In this document: piece after piece, positions 1 through 8,023 of the stretch
Layout: each line of letters begins with the position of its first letter
How positions within the stretch are numbered: the first letter of the stretch is position 1
Source: Flavobacteriaceae bacterium
GTDB taxonomy: Bacteria > Bacteroidota > Bacteroidia > Flavobacteriales > Flavobacteriaceae
Reading direction: 5' to 3'
Assembly (NCBI GenBank): GCA_024644725.1
Contig: JAHEHE010000023.1
Coordinates: 1 to 34,193 of the forward strand
DNA length: 34,193 bases
Position numbers and translations under genes: made by a program
The notes under the pieces: generated by a model
Told to the model about the DNA's origin: nothing
What the model saw: the letters and a program-made list of their open reading frames with translations, nothing else
Database searches by the model: none

Positions 1-483
1 GTCAGGGGAGGTAAACCGGCATTGGGAGTCATTTATGTTCCGGTTTCCAAGGAGCTTTATTTTGCCGATGTCGAGAACTCGCTGGCCAATAAAATAACCC
101 TCGTCTCTCACAAAGTAGAGGATGAAATCAGTTTTAAAAAGGAGAACAACATCGCTCCTTCATCGAAAGGTTCCGAAAACATTCGTGTTGTTGGAAGCCG
201 CTCTCACATGAATGAAGCCACAGAAGATTTTGTAAAATCTTTGAATGAACCGGGTGTAAAGGTGGATATTGTTTCCAAAGGAAGTTCCTTGAAGTTTTGC
301 CTGGTAGCAGAAGGAAAAGCAGATGTTTACCCTCGCTTTGCCCCCACTATGGAATGGGATACTGCGGCAGGTCAGGCCATTTGTGAAGCGGTAGGGCTTC
401 AGGTCATCTCCAAAGAGACAAATGCAACGCTGCTTTACAATAAAGAAAATCTCCTCAATCCGTGGTTCATTGTGGAACATTAA
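1..483 (+). CDS. cysQ: 3'(2'),5'-bisphosphate nucleotidase CysQ, 3' part only
   Basis: The reading frame is open from base 1, so the gene starts upstream and only its last 160 codons are present. The family hydrolyses PAP, the by-product of PAPS use, to AMP in the cytoplasm or at the inner membrane. The visible part holds the second signature of the inositol-monophosphatase-like phosphatases, W-D-T-A-A-G near base 355, whose Asp binds a catalytic metal. It ends with the YNKE..LNPWF tail that I associate with CysQ. The metal-binding DPxDGT motif would lie in the missing N-terminal half. It heads a run of sulfate-activation genes on the same strand, which supports CysQ over a plain inositol monophosphatase. 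The first in-frame ATG (22) lies inside the conserved domain and is not the real start. Confidence 0.9.
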   Translation, partial: VRGGKPALGVIYVPVSKELYFADVENSLANKITLVSHKVEDEISFKKENNIAPSSKGSENIRVVGSRSHMNEATEDFVKSLNEPGVKVDIVSKGSSLKFCLVAEGKADVYPRFAPTMEWDTAAGQAICEAVGLQVISKETNATLLYNKENLLNPWFIVEH

Positions 484-538
484 TGATCTTGATGGAATCA
501 TCAAGTTCCTAAAATTTGTATTGAATAAAAACGAAATT

Positions 539-769
539 ATGGAATCCCCGAAAACGAAAACAAAGACCATCTCTGTTTCAGCTGAGAAGCGTCATATCAT
601 GAAGACGTTTACCTGGAGGATCATTGCGACGCTGACGACAACATTAATAGCCTGGGTGATCACCGGTGATCCTATGATTGGTCTTCAGGTGGGAAGCGTC
701 GAATTTGTAATTAAGATGCTTCTCTATTATCTTCACGAGAAAGCATGGCACCAGGTGAAGATCAAATAA
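539..769 (+). CDS. DUF2061 small membrane protein
   Basis: A 76-residue protein with a hydrophilic N-terminus, then H-x-M-K-T-x-T-W-R, two hydrophobic segments (about residues 27-42 and 47-64) and a short C-terminal tail with a Y-Y-x-H-E-K-A-W motif. This pattern matches DUF2061, a family of unknown function. I chose the ATG at 539 because an upstream in-frame extension would run backwards into the end of cysQ and has no family resemblance. It sits 55 bases after cysQ and 14 before cysC, on the same strand, so it is probably in the sulfate-activation operon. A role in sulfate entry or in anchoring the enzymes is only an inference from position. Two helices are too few for a classical sulfate transporter. 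Confidence 0.85.
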   Translation: MESPKTKTKTISVSAEKRHIMKTFTWRIIATLTTTLIAWVITGDPMIGLQVGSVEFVIKMLLYYLHEKAWHQVKIK

Positions 770-783
770 CTGGTTAGAGATAG

Positions 784-1377
784 ATGGAAGAGAATATCAT
801 ACGACACGATTATTCGGTCAATCGACAAGATCGAAGAGCCAATTTAGGGCAGAACTCTTTCCTTATGTGGTTTACGGGTCTATCCGGATCAGGGAAATCG
901 ACCATTGCAAACGCGCTGGAGCACAAGCTTCATGAATTAGGTTACAAAACCTATGCGCTTGATGGAGATAACATCCGAAAAGGAATCAACAAGGGATTGA
1001 CGTTTAGTCCGGAAGATAGAACTGAGAATATTCGAAGAATTGCAGAAGTTGCAAACCTTTTGGTAGACTCGGGAATTATAGTGCTTGCGGCCTTTGTTTC
1101 TCCCTACAAAAAAGATAGGGAAAACATTCGGGGAATCGTTGGAAATGATAACTTTGTCGAGATTTTTGTGAATACTTCCCTTGAGGAATGTGAACGAAGG
1201 GACGTGAAAGGGCTTTATAAAAAAGCCAGAGCCGGTGAGATCAAGGACTTTACAGGCGTAAATGCGCCCTATGAGGCTCCGGAATCACCTGACATTGAAA
1301 TAATAACTGATGATCTTTCTTTGGAACAATGCGTTGAAGCGGTGTTCGAAAAGATCAAACCAAAATTGGAAATATGA
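784..1377 (+). CDS. cysC: Adenylyl-sulfate kinase
   Basis: This 197-residue enzyme phosphorylates adenosine 5'-phosphosulfate (APS) at the 3' position with ATP to give PAPS. The P-loop G-L-S-G-S-G-K-S-T spans residues 32-40. The conserved D-G-D-N-I-R follows at 60-65, and a downstream K-G-L-Y-K-K-A-R-A-G-E segment belongs to the APS-kinase lid. Length matches the stand-alone E. coli enzyme (about 200 residues), and it is not fused to CysN as in some bacteria. Its stop overlaps the start of cysD in an ATGA, indicating translational coupling. Together with cysD and cysN it completes sulfate activation to PAPS. Confidence 0.97.
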   Translation: MEENIIRHDYSVNRQDRRANLGQNSFLMWFTGLSGSGKSTIANALEHKLHELGYKTYALDGDNIRKGINKGLTFSPEDRTENIRRIAEVANLLVDSGIIVLAAFVSPYKKDRENIRGIVGNDNFVEIFVNTSLEECERRDVKGLYKKARAGEIKDFTGVNAPYEAPESPDIEIITDDLSLEQCVEAVFEKIKPKLEI

Positions 1378-2279
1378 CCCGATATTATTTGAACTACCTG
1401 GACGAGCTGGAGTCGGAGGCCGTTTTTGTGCTGAGAGAAGTTCAGGCTCAATTTCAGAATCCAGTCATCTTGTTTTCAGGGGGTAAGGACTCGATCGTCC
1501 TGGCCCACCTGGCAAAAAAAGCCTTTTATCCGGCCAAGATTCCCTTTGCCTTGATGCATATAGACACCGGTCACAACTTTCCTGAGACGATCCAGTTTAG
1601 GGATGATTTGATTAACAAACTTGGAGCCCGACTGATTGTCGGTTCGGTACAGGAGTCTATTGATAACAACAGGGTAGTTGAAGAAACTGGTAAGAATGCC
1701 ACGCGAAACGAGCTTCAGATCACGACCCTTTTGGATGCCATCGAAGAGCACCAGATCGACTGTGCAATCGGTGGTGGACGACGTGACGAGGAGAAAGCGC
1801 GCGCTAAAGAGAGATTTTTTTCGCACCGGGATGATTTCGGACAATGGGCCCCAAAAAATCAACGACCTGAGCTTTGGAACCTGTTTAATGGAAGAATGCG
1901 TCAGGGAGAACATTTCAGAGCCTTTCCGATAAGCAACTGGACCGAAATGGATGTGTGGAACTATATCCTCAGGGAGAATATCGAAATCCCCAGCCTGTAT
2001 TATGCACATGAGAGAAAGGTGGTCTGGCGCAATGGCAGCTGGATCCCTGTATCTGAGTATTTGGTTATGCAAGATGATGAGGAGATCGTAACCAAGAAGA
2101 TCCGATTCCGAACCCTGGGAGACATTACGATCACAGGAGGAATCGAAAGCGAAGCCGATACGCTCGATAAAATCGTGGGAGAAGTTTCTGCCATGCGGGA
2201 AACAGAGCGCGGTAACCGAGCGGACGACAAGCGCTCGGAAACCTCTATGGAGGATAGAAAGAAACAGGGATATTTTTAG
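1374..2279 (+). CDS. cysD: Sulfate adenylyltransferase subunit 2
   Basis: CysD is the catalytic ATP-pyrophosphatase subunit of ATP sulfurylase, which makes APS from ATP and sulfate. The 301-residue protein carries the PP-loop S-G-G-K-D-S at residues 35-40, then the H-I-D-T-G-H-N-F-P-E segment and a G-G-R-R-D-E-E-K-A-R-A-K-E-R motif, all typical of CysD. Its length is close to E. coli CysD (302). The start overlaps the cysC stop by four bases and cysN begins 18 bases after the stop, so the three are one operon. CysD works as a heterodimer with the GTPase CysN. Confidence 0.98.
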   Translation: MTRYYLNYLDELESEAVFVLREVQAQFQNPVILFSGGKDSIVLAHLAKKAFYPAKIPFALMHIDTGHNFPETIQFRDDLINKLGARLIVGSVQESIDNNRVVEETGKNATRNELQITTLLDAIEEHQIDCAIGGGRRDEEKARAKERFFSHRDDFGQWAPKNQRPELWNLFNGRMRQGEHFRAFPISNWTEMDVWNYILRENIEIPSLYYAHERKVVWRNGSWIPVSEYLVMQDDEEIVTKKIRFRTLGDITITGGIESEADTLDKIVGEVSAMRETERGNRADDKRSETSMEDRKKQGYF

Positions 2280-2297
2280 ACTGAAAAAGACAGAGAT

Positions 2298-3554
2298 ATG
2301 AGCATAGATAGCAATCAGCTACTAAGATTTACCACCGCGGGGAGCGTTGACGATGGAAAAAGCACCCTGATCGGAAGATTGTTGTATGATTCCAAATCGA
2401 TATTTGAGGACCAAATTGCCTCTGTTGAAAAAACGAGCAAGAGGCGAGGTATGGAGACCGTCGATCTGGCACTTTTTACAGATGGATTGAGAGATGAGCG
2501 GGAACAGGGCATCACGATTGACGTGGCTTACCGATATTTCACCACGCCGAAAAGGAAGTTCATCATCGCCGATACACCGGGCCATGTTCAGTATACCCGA
2601 AACATGGTCACCGGGGCGTCAACAGCTAATGTAGCCATAGTCCTGATCGATGCTAGAAACGGTGTGATCGAGCAAACAAAGAGACATTCGTATATCGCTT
2701 CTCTCTTGCAGATTTCTCACATTATAGTATGCATCAACAAGATGGATCTGGTCGATTACAGCGAGGAGGTCTACAATGACATCGTTATACAATACGAGGA
2801 GATGTCAGCGAAAATGATGATCAAGGATGTTCGATACATTCCGATCAGTGCACTTAATGGTGACAATGTAGTCAATCGCTCAGAAAACATGCCCTGGTAT
2901 CAAAATGCGCCACTCTTGCATACCTTGGAGACGATTCACATAACCAGTGACAACAACATGGTGGACGCCCGATTCCCGGTACAAACAGTTCTGAGGCCCC
3001 AAAGCGAGGAGTTTCATGATTACCGGGGTTATGCCGGTACCATAGCTGGAGGAATATTCAGGCCTGGAGATTCGGTACGATTGCTCCCTTCGGGATTTGA
3101 GTCCAGGATCAAATCGATCAACCGTTACGATGAAGATGTTCAGGAAGCTTTCGAAGGCATGAGCGTCGCGATGACCCTGGAGGATGACATCGACCTGAGC
3201 CGCGGTGACATGATTGTCAAATCGAATAACCTACCCGTAAAGGACCAAAGGTTGACCGCGATGATCTGCTGGTTCAATGAGAATCCGGCGCGCCCAAGAG
3301 CCAAGTACATACTCAAACACACTTCAAACGAGCCGATGGCCATGATCACAGAGGTGGTCTACAAGGTAAATGTCAATACCCTGGAGCGCATCAAGGATGA
3401 CAAGGAGATTCGAATGAATGATATCTGCAAGGTGAAAATTCGCACAACCGCGGCCATTATGATGGATGAGTATTCCCGAAACAGAAAAACAGGTAGCTTT
3501 ATCCTGATTGACTCCGCCACGAATGAAACCGTTGCAGCGGGCATGCTCCAATGA
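2298..3554 (+). CDS. cysN: Sulfate adenylyltransferase subunit 1 (GTPase)
   Basis: CysN is an EF-Tu-like GTPase whose GTP hydrolysis drives APS formation by CysD. In this 418-residue protein the G1 loop G-S-V-D-D-G-K-S-T is at residues 15-23, the G3 D-T-P-G-H at 92-96 and the G4 N-K-M-D at 147-150. A beta-barrel region typical of translation-factor-like GTPases follows. It is somewhat shorter than E. coli CysN (475) and carries no C-terminal APS-kinase domain, in line with the separate cysC upstream. It is the last gene of the run; a strong terminator lies 75 bases after its stop. Confidence 0.97.
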   Translation: MSIDSNQLLRFTTAGSVDDGKSTLIGRLLYDSKSIFEDQIASVEKTSKRRGMETVDLALFTDGLRDEREQGITIDVAYRYFTTPKRKFIIADTPGHVQYTRNMVTGASTANVAIVLIDARNGVIEQTKRHSYIASLLQISHIIVCINKMDLVDYSEEVYNDIVIQYEEMSAKMMIKDVRYIPISALNGDNVVNRSENMPWYQNAPLLHTLETIHITSDNNMVDARFPVQTVLRPQSEEFHDYRGYAGTIAGGIFRPGDSVRLLPSGFESRIKSINRYDEDVQEAFEGMSVAMTLEDDIDLSRGDMIVKSNNLPVKDQRLTAMICWFNENPARPRAKYILKHTSNEPMAMITEVVYKVNVNTLERIKDDKEIRMNDICKVKIRTTAAIMMDEYSRNRKTGSFILIDSATNETVAAGMLQ

Positions 3555-3628
3555 TCTTACCACGGATCTGAATCAGAGTCAGACGCTCCTTGGTTAGAGC
3601 GAATCCGATTGAAATTCGAACACAACAT

Positions 3629-3660
3629 AAACAGGCCTCCAATTGGGGGCCTGTTTTGTT
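3629..3660 (+). terminator. Rho-independent terminator of the cys operon
   Basis: An 11-pair stem made of AACAGGCC at 3630-3637 against GGCCTGTT at 3648-3655, extended inward by T-G and two C-G pairs. It closes on an AATT tetraloop and is followed by a T-rich tail (TTTTGTT). It lies 75 bases after cysN and just before the ychF promoter. Confidence 0.88.
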
Positions 3661-3669
3661 AGAAACTCC

Positions 3670-3677
3670 TATATTTG
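3670..3677 (+). promoter_or_regulatory. Bacteroidota-type -7 box of ychF
   Basis: TATATTTG matches TAnnTTTG exactly. It lies 18 bases before the ychF ATG, so transcription probably starts near 3683. No TTG stands at the usual distance for a -33 element. Confidence 0.6.
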
Positions 3678-3695
3678 CAGACCAAAAATCAGGAG

Positions 3696-4790
3696 ATGAA
3701 AGCTGGAATCGTAGGACTCCCCAACGTAGGAAAATCAACCCTTTTCAATTGTCTGTCGAATGCCAAGGCCCAATCGGCAAACTTTCCGTTTTGCACGATT
3801 GAACCCAATATCGGCGTTGTGAACGTGCCGGACCACCGTCTGGAAAAACTTGAGGAGCTGGTTCAGCCCGAACGGGTCGTACCAGCTACGGTAGAGATCG
3901 TTGACATTGCAGGTCTGGTAAAAGGTGCGAGCAAGGGAGAAGGGCTTGGAAACAAATTCCTGGCCAATATCCGGGAGACCGACGCGATCATTCACGTCTT
4001 GCGTTGTTTTGACAATGACAACATCGTGCACGTCGATGCGAATATCGACCCGGTCAGAGATAAGGAAACCATAGATATTGAATTGCAGCTCAAGGACCTC
4101 GAAACCGTTGAGAAGAGACTGGATCGAGTGAACAAAGCAGCTCGAACAGGGGATAAGGAAGCGATCAAGGAAGCAGAAGTCCTGAAGAAATTGAAGACGG
4201 GTTTGGAGAGCTCAATCTCCGTTCGTGCCATAGACCTCACTGAGAAGGAGAGAGAGGCATACGTGAAAGCGCTTCAGCTTTTGACGGACAAGCCAGTACT
4301 TTATGTCTGCAACGTCGATGAGTCTTCTGCGGTGAGCGGAAACAGTTATGTGGAAGCTGTTCGCAAAGCGGTGGCCAATGAAACAGCTGAGGTACTGGTT
4401 TTGGCTGTTGCCACGGAGGCGGATATCATGGAACTCGACGACTACGAGGAACGGCAGATGTTTCTTGAAGATATTGGACTGGATGAACCCGGGGTTTCTA
4501 AGCTGATTCGGTCGGCTTACCGCCTGCTCAATCTCCAAACCTATTTTACGGCCGGTGAGAAAGAAGTCCGGGCCTGGACCATTCACGTTGGTGATTCGGC
4601 TCCAGCTGCGGCGGGTGTCATCCACACGGATTTTGAGAAGGGTTTTATACGTGCAGAGGTCATCAAATACGATGATTTCGTGCACTATGGCAGTGAGCTG
4701 AAGGTCCGTGAAGCCGGAAAATTGTCCGTGGAGGGCAAGGAGTATATTGTACAGGATGGCGACATGATGAATTTCCGTTTCAACGTTTGA
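3696..4790 (+). CDS. ychF: Redox-regulated ATPase YchF (OLA1/Obg-like)
   Basis: YchF is a universally conserved P-loop NTPase that associates with ribosomes and hydrolyses ATP in preference to GTP. The 364-residue product has G-L-P-N-V-G-K-S-T at residues 7-15, a D-I-A-G-L-V-K-G-A-S-K-G-E-G-L-G switch region, and N-V-D-E in place of the usual N-K-x-D, the change linked to ATP use. A TGS domain forms the C-terminus. The length matches E. coli YchF (363). I chose the ATG at 3696, which gives M-K-A-G-I-V-G, the normal family N-terminus. An in-frame ATG at 3675 falls inside the -7 box and is rejected. Confidence 0.97.
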   Translation: MKAGIVGLPNVGKSTLFNCLSNAKAQSANFPFCTIEPNIGVVNVPDHRLEKLEELVQPERVVPATVEIVDIAGLVKGASKGEGLGNKFLANIRETDAIIHVLRCFDNDNIVHVDANIDPVRDKETIDIELQLKDLETVEKRLDRVNKAARTGDKEAIKEAEVLKKLKTGLESSISVRAIDLTEKEREAYVKALQLLTDKPVLYVCNVDESSAVSGNSYVEAVRKAVANETAEVLVLAVATEADIMELDDYEERQMFLEDIGLDEPGVSKLIRSAYRLLNLQTYFTAGEKEVRAWTIHVGDSAPAAAGVIHTDFEKGFIRAEVIKYDDFVHYGSELKVREAGKLSVEGKEYIVQDGDMMNFRFNV

Positions 4791-4836
4791 TGCCGGGAGC
4801 AGCACATTGAAGGGTAGACACTAATCCACGATTCCT

Positions 4837-5967
4837 ATGAGTTTTTCGATTGAAGGCAAAGACAAGATGAGCTCGGCCCGCGCCGGCAGCTTTCAAACGG
4901 ATCATGGGGTCATCCAAACCCCAATTTTCATGCCCGTGGGAACGGCGGCATCCGTCAAGGGGGTGCACCAGACTGAATTGAAGGATGAGATCGATGCTGA
5001 CATCATCCTGGGCAACACATATCACCTGTATCTCAGACCGAAAACTGACATTCTGGAACAGGCCGGCGGACTGCACAAGTTCATGAGTTGGGACAGGCCC
5101 ATCCTGACCGATTCAGGCGGATACCAGGTTTATTCTTTGTCGAACAGTCGAAAAATCAAGGAGGAAGGGGTGAATTTCAAATCACATATCGACGGATCTT
5201 CCCATTTTTTCTCACCCGAGTTCTCCATGGAGATTCAGCGCAAGATCGGAGCCGACATCATCATGGCCTTTGACGAGTGCACGCCTTATCCCTGCGACTA
5301 CAATTATGCCAAGCGGTCGATGCACATGACGCATCGCTGGCTGGAGCGTTGCAAGATCTACCTCGAAAATAACCCTGAGAAATACGGATTCAGGCAATTT
5401 TTCTTCCCGATTGTACAGGGCAGCACGTATACGGATTTGCGCAAGCAATCTGCAGAGTATGTCGCGAACAGTGGCGCGGTAGGCAATGCCATTGGAGGCC
5501 TGTCTGTGGGCGAACCTGCGGAGGAGATGTATGAAATGACTGAGGTGGTCACCTCTATTTTGCCTGAGGACAAACCTCGATACCTCATGGGAGTGGGAAC
5601 CCCAATCAACATACTCGAAAACATTGCCCTCGGAATCGATATGTTCGATTGCGTCATGCCCACGCGAAATGCAAGAAACGGAATGCTGTTCACCGCTCAC
5701 GGAACCATGAATATGAGAAACAAGAAGTGGGAAAATGATTTTTCACCCATCGACCCGATGGGGCACACTTTTGTGGATACCTTGTATTCCAAAGCCTACC
5801 TGCGGCATTTGACCGTGTCTAACGAGTACCTGGGCAAACAGATCGCCAGCATCCATAACCTGGGCTTCTATCTCTGGTTGGTTCGTGAGGCCAGAAAGCA
5901 TATCTTAGCTGGAGATTTTAGCGAATGGAAAGAGAAGATGGTCCGGCAAATGGACAACAGACTGTGA
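4837..5967 (+). CDS. tgt: Queuine tRNA-ribosyltransferase (Tgt)
   Basis: Bacterial Tgt exchanges guanine 34 of GUN-anticodon tRNAs for preQ1, a step of queuosine synthesis. The 376-residue protein carries the conserved T-D-S-G-G-Y-Q (D92), A-F-D-E-C (D146) and F-D-C-V-M-P-T-R-N-A-R-N-G (D271, the expected nucleophile). Oddly, the C-terminal zinc site (CxCxxC followed by His in E. coli) has no cysteines: the matching stretch, about residues 307-324, reads D-P-M-G-H-T-F-V-D-T-L-Y-S-K-A-Y-L-R-H. The rest of the fold looks intact, so I expect an active enzyme. It follows ychF by 46 bases and precedes the permease gene by 16. Confidence 0.97.
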   Translation: MSFSIEGKDKMSSARAGSFQTDHGVIQTPIFMPVGTAASVKGVHQTELKDEIDADIILGNTYHLYLRPKTDILEQAGGLHKFMSWDRPILTDSGGYQVYSLSNSRKIKEEGVNFKSHIDGSSHFFSPEFSMEIQRKIGADIIMAFDECTPYPCDYNYAKRSMHMTHRWLERCKIYLENNPEKYGFRQFFFPIVQGSTYTDLRKQSAEYVANSGAVGNAIGGLSVGEPAEEMYEMTEVVTSILPEDKPRYLMGVGTPINILENIALGIDMFDCVMPTRNARNGMLFTAHGTMNMRNKKWENDFSPIDPMGHTFVDTLYSKAYLRHLTVSNEYLGKQIASIHNLGFYLWLVREARKHILAGDFSEWKEKMVRQMDNRL

Positions 5968-5983
5968 TTCAAGCGTTCCGATT

Positions 5984-7075
5984 TTGAAGATTCTTGACAA
6001 ATATATACTGCGAAAGTATTTCGTTACTTTTTTCTTTACACTTGTCATTCTGATACCGATTGCGATTGCGATTGACGTGTCCGAAAAGGTGGGAAAATTT
6101 TTGAAGGCCGACGATCTCACGCTCAACGAAATTTTGTATGATTACTACGTAAACTTCATAATCAATTACGGAAACACCTTCATGCCGCTGGGCCTTTTTA
6201 TTTCGGTGATTCTTTTTACCTCGAAGATGTCGAGCAATTCTGAGATTATTGCGATCCTTTCCTCCGGTTTGTCCTTCAAAAGATTTCTTCGGCCCTATCT
6301 CATCGGGGCAACCGTCATTACCATTCTATCGCTCTATGCCAATCACTTCGTTGTCCCTAAGGCAAACAAGACTCTTGAGAAGTTTGAGGAGACCTATTTA
6401 CGTTCCATTTATAAAAAGAAAACGAAAAGTTCTGTGAGCAAGGTCAGTCTTCAATTGAGTGAAAACGAGTACATCTATCTCGGGAACTTTAATTTCAAGT
6501 CCAAAAACGGGTACAATTTCTCTTATGAGAAATTTGAGGGTAACAAACTTATATACAAGTTGATGTCTCAGAATATTCGATGGAACGAAAACGACAGCAC
6601 CTATCGTCTGAGCAACTATAAGAAAAGATATGTCGGGATCGAGCACGACAGCATAGACTCAGGAAGCTTTATGGATACCCTGTTTAATTTTCAGCCCAAG
6701 GATCTGTTGTACGTGGACTATCTGGCGAGGGAAATGTCTTCGACGGATTTGAGTGAGCACATTGATCTGTCGGAGGATCGGGGCGTGAAAAACCTGAACA
6801 ATTATAAGGTAGAGCTGTACAAACGAACAAGTCTGCCTGTTTCTTCCTTTGTGTTGACGCTTATTGCGGTAACCCTGGCCTCCAAGAAGAGAAGGGGAGG
6901 TATCGGTATCAACCTCGCTGCAGGGATCAGTTTGATGTTTCTCTACGTGTTCTTTATGAAGGTGGCCCAGGTTTTGGGATCAACGGCTGAATCCTGGCCC
7001 TTCTTCATGGTATGGATACCGAATGTGTTCTTTGGCGCGATTGCGATTTATCTTTTAGTCCATGCCGAACGATAA
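5984..7075 (+). CDS. lptG: LptF/LptG (YjgP/YjgQ) family permease
   Basis: LptF and LptG are the membrane subunits of the LptB2FG exporter that extracts lipopolysaccharide from the inner membrane. The 363-residue protein begins M-K-I-L-D-K-Y-I-L-R-K-Y-F, the classic family start. It has hydrophobic segments near residues 12-30, 58-75 and 96-116, a long periplasmic region (about 120-265) and three helices near the C-terminus. The start is a TTG at 5984; no in-frame ATG stands near the conserved N-terminus. Its length fits E. coli LptG (360), but the split between LptF and LptG is not certain. The following gene overlaps its 3' end by 14 bases. Confidence 0.9.
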   Translation: MKILDKYILRKYFVTFFFTLVILIPIAIAIDVSEKVGKFLKADDLTLNEILYDYYVNFIINYGNTFMPLGLFISVILFTSKMSSNSEIIAILSSGLSFKRFLRPYLIGATVITILSLYANHFVVPKANKTLEKFEETYLRSIYKKKTKSSVSKVSLQLSENEYIYLGNFNFKSKNGYNFSYEKFEGNKLIYKLMSQNIRWNENDSTYRLSNYKKRYVGIEHDSIDSGSFMDTLFNFQPKDLLYVDYLAREMSSTDLSEHIDLSEDRGVKNLNNYKVELYKRTSLPVSSFVLTLIAVTLASKKRRGGIGINLAAGISLMFLYVFFMKVAQVLGSTAESWPFFMVWIPNVFFGAIAIYLLVHAER

Positions 7076-7949
7076 GATCAAAAACCAGCTTCACCTTCAC
7101 TTCATTGTGTTCATCTGGGGCTTTACAGCCATTCTGGGAGCTTTGATTTCAATCGATGCCGTTCCATTGGTCTGGTATCGTGTGCTTCTGGCTTCGGCCG
7201 CCTTGTACCTGGTTTTGCGGATCAGAAAAGTGCGATTTGACGAAAACTGGGCAGACCTGCTTAAACTGGCCATAGGCGGGCTTATTGTAGCGCTTCACTG
7301 GGTTACCTTCTTCCATGCCATTAAAATTTCAACGGTCTCAACAACCCTGGTGTCTCTCTCCTCCAGCGCTTTTTTTGTTGTGCTGATCAAGCCCTTTTTC
7401 GAACGCAAAAAATTTCAGTGGTATGAACTTTTTCTCGCTCTTGTCGCCATCGTGGGATTTGTGGTGATTTTCAGAAGTGAGACGGTTTATACGGAAGGAA
7501 TTCTTGTGGCCCTGGCATCGGCATTTCTCGTAGCCTTATTTGCAGTCATGAACAGCCGTTTCATTCAGAAGTACAGCGGCAGCAAGATTGCCTTTTACGA
7601 GCTTTTTTTTGCCATGGTCTTCCTGAGCGCATTGCTTTTGGTCGAAGGCAAATTCACACCCGACTTTTTCAAAATGTCCCAAAGGGATTGGATCTACCTC
7701 CTGGTGCTTGCCTTGGTATGCACCGCATATCCATTTGTAGTCGCCACGAATCTCCTTAAAAGAATGAGTCCGTTCACCATCGTCCTGACCAATAATCTCG
7801 AGCCTGTGTACGGAATTATCCTGGCCCTGCTGATCTTTGGGGACAAAGAAATGATGAGCCTGCAGTTCTACCTGGGGGCACTTGTCATCTTGTCTTGTGT
7901 GATTTTAAATGGATGGATCAAGAATGTCAGGTTCAAAAAGGGTACCTGA
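7062..7949 (+). CDS. EamA/DMT-superfamily transporter
   Basis: A 295-residue, very hydrophobic protein with about ten predicted membrane helices in two EamA-like halves (about residues 5-135 and 145-290). It has the short loops and the C-terminal L-E-P-V-Y-G-I-I-L-A-L-L motif common in drug/metabolite transporters. Such proteins usually export amino acids or other small metabolites; the substrate cannot be read from the sequence. The ATG at 7062 lies inside the 3' end of the preceding permease gene, so the two are probably co-translated. The gene order may be incidental rather than functional. Confidence 0.92.
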   Translation: MPNDKIKNQLHLHFIVFIWGFTAILGALISIDAVPLVWYRVLLASAALYLVLRIRKVRFDENWADLLKLAIGGLIVALHWVTFFHAIKISTVSTTLVSLSSSAFFVVLIKPFFERKKFQWYELFLALVAIVGFVVIFRSETVYTEGILVALASAFLVALFAVMNSRFIQKYSGSKIAFYELFFAMVFLSALLLVEGKFTPDFFKMSQRDWIYLLVLALVCTAYPFVVATNLLKRMSPFTIVLTNNLEPVYGIILALLIFGDKEMMSLQFYLGALVILSCVILNGWIKNVRFKKGT

Positions 7950-7981
7950 TTCGGGACCGATTTTTAATAGATTTAACTTGC

Positions 7982-7989
7982 TATATTTG
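7982..7989 (+). promoter_or_regulatory. -7 box of accA
   Basis: TATATTTG matches TAnnTTTG exactly and lies 34 bases before the accA ATG. No clear -33 TTG is present. It suggests that accA has its own promoter. Confidence 0.55.
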
Positions 7990-8023
7990 TAGCGATGAAT
8001 CATCACTTTTTCAAAAATAAAAT

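Noticed and set aside
1476-2072. 198-codon open frame on the minus strand
   Set aside because: Opposite cysD, whose motifs are complete.
3585-3621. tRNA-like piece: GCTC-N8-GAGC like a D-arm, followed by a TTCGAA like a T-loop, between cysN and its terminator
   Set aside because: Only about 12 bases separate the two parts, so there is no anticodon arm and no acceptor stem. At most a decayed remnant.
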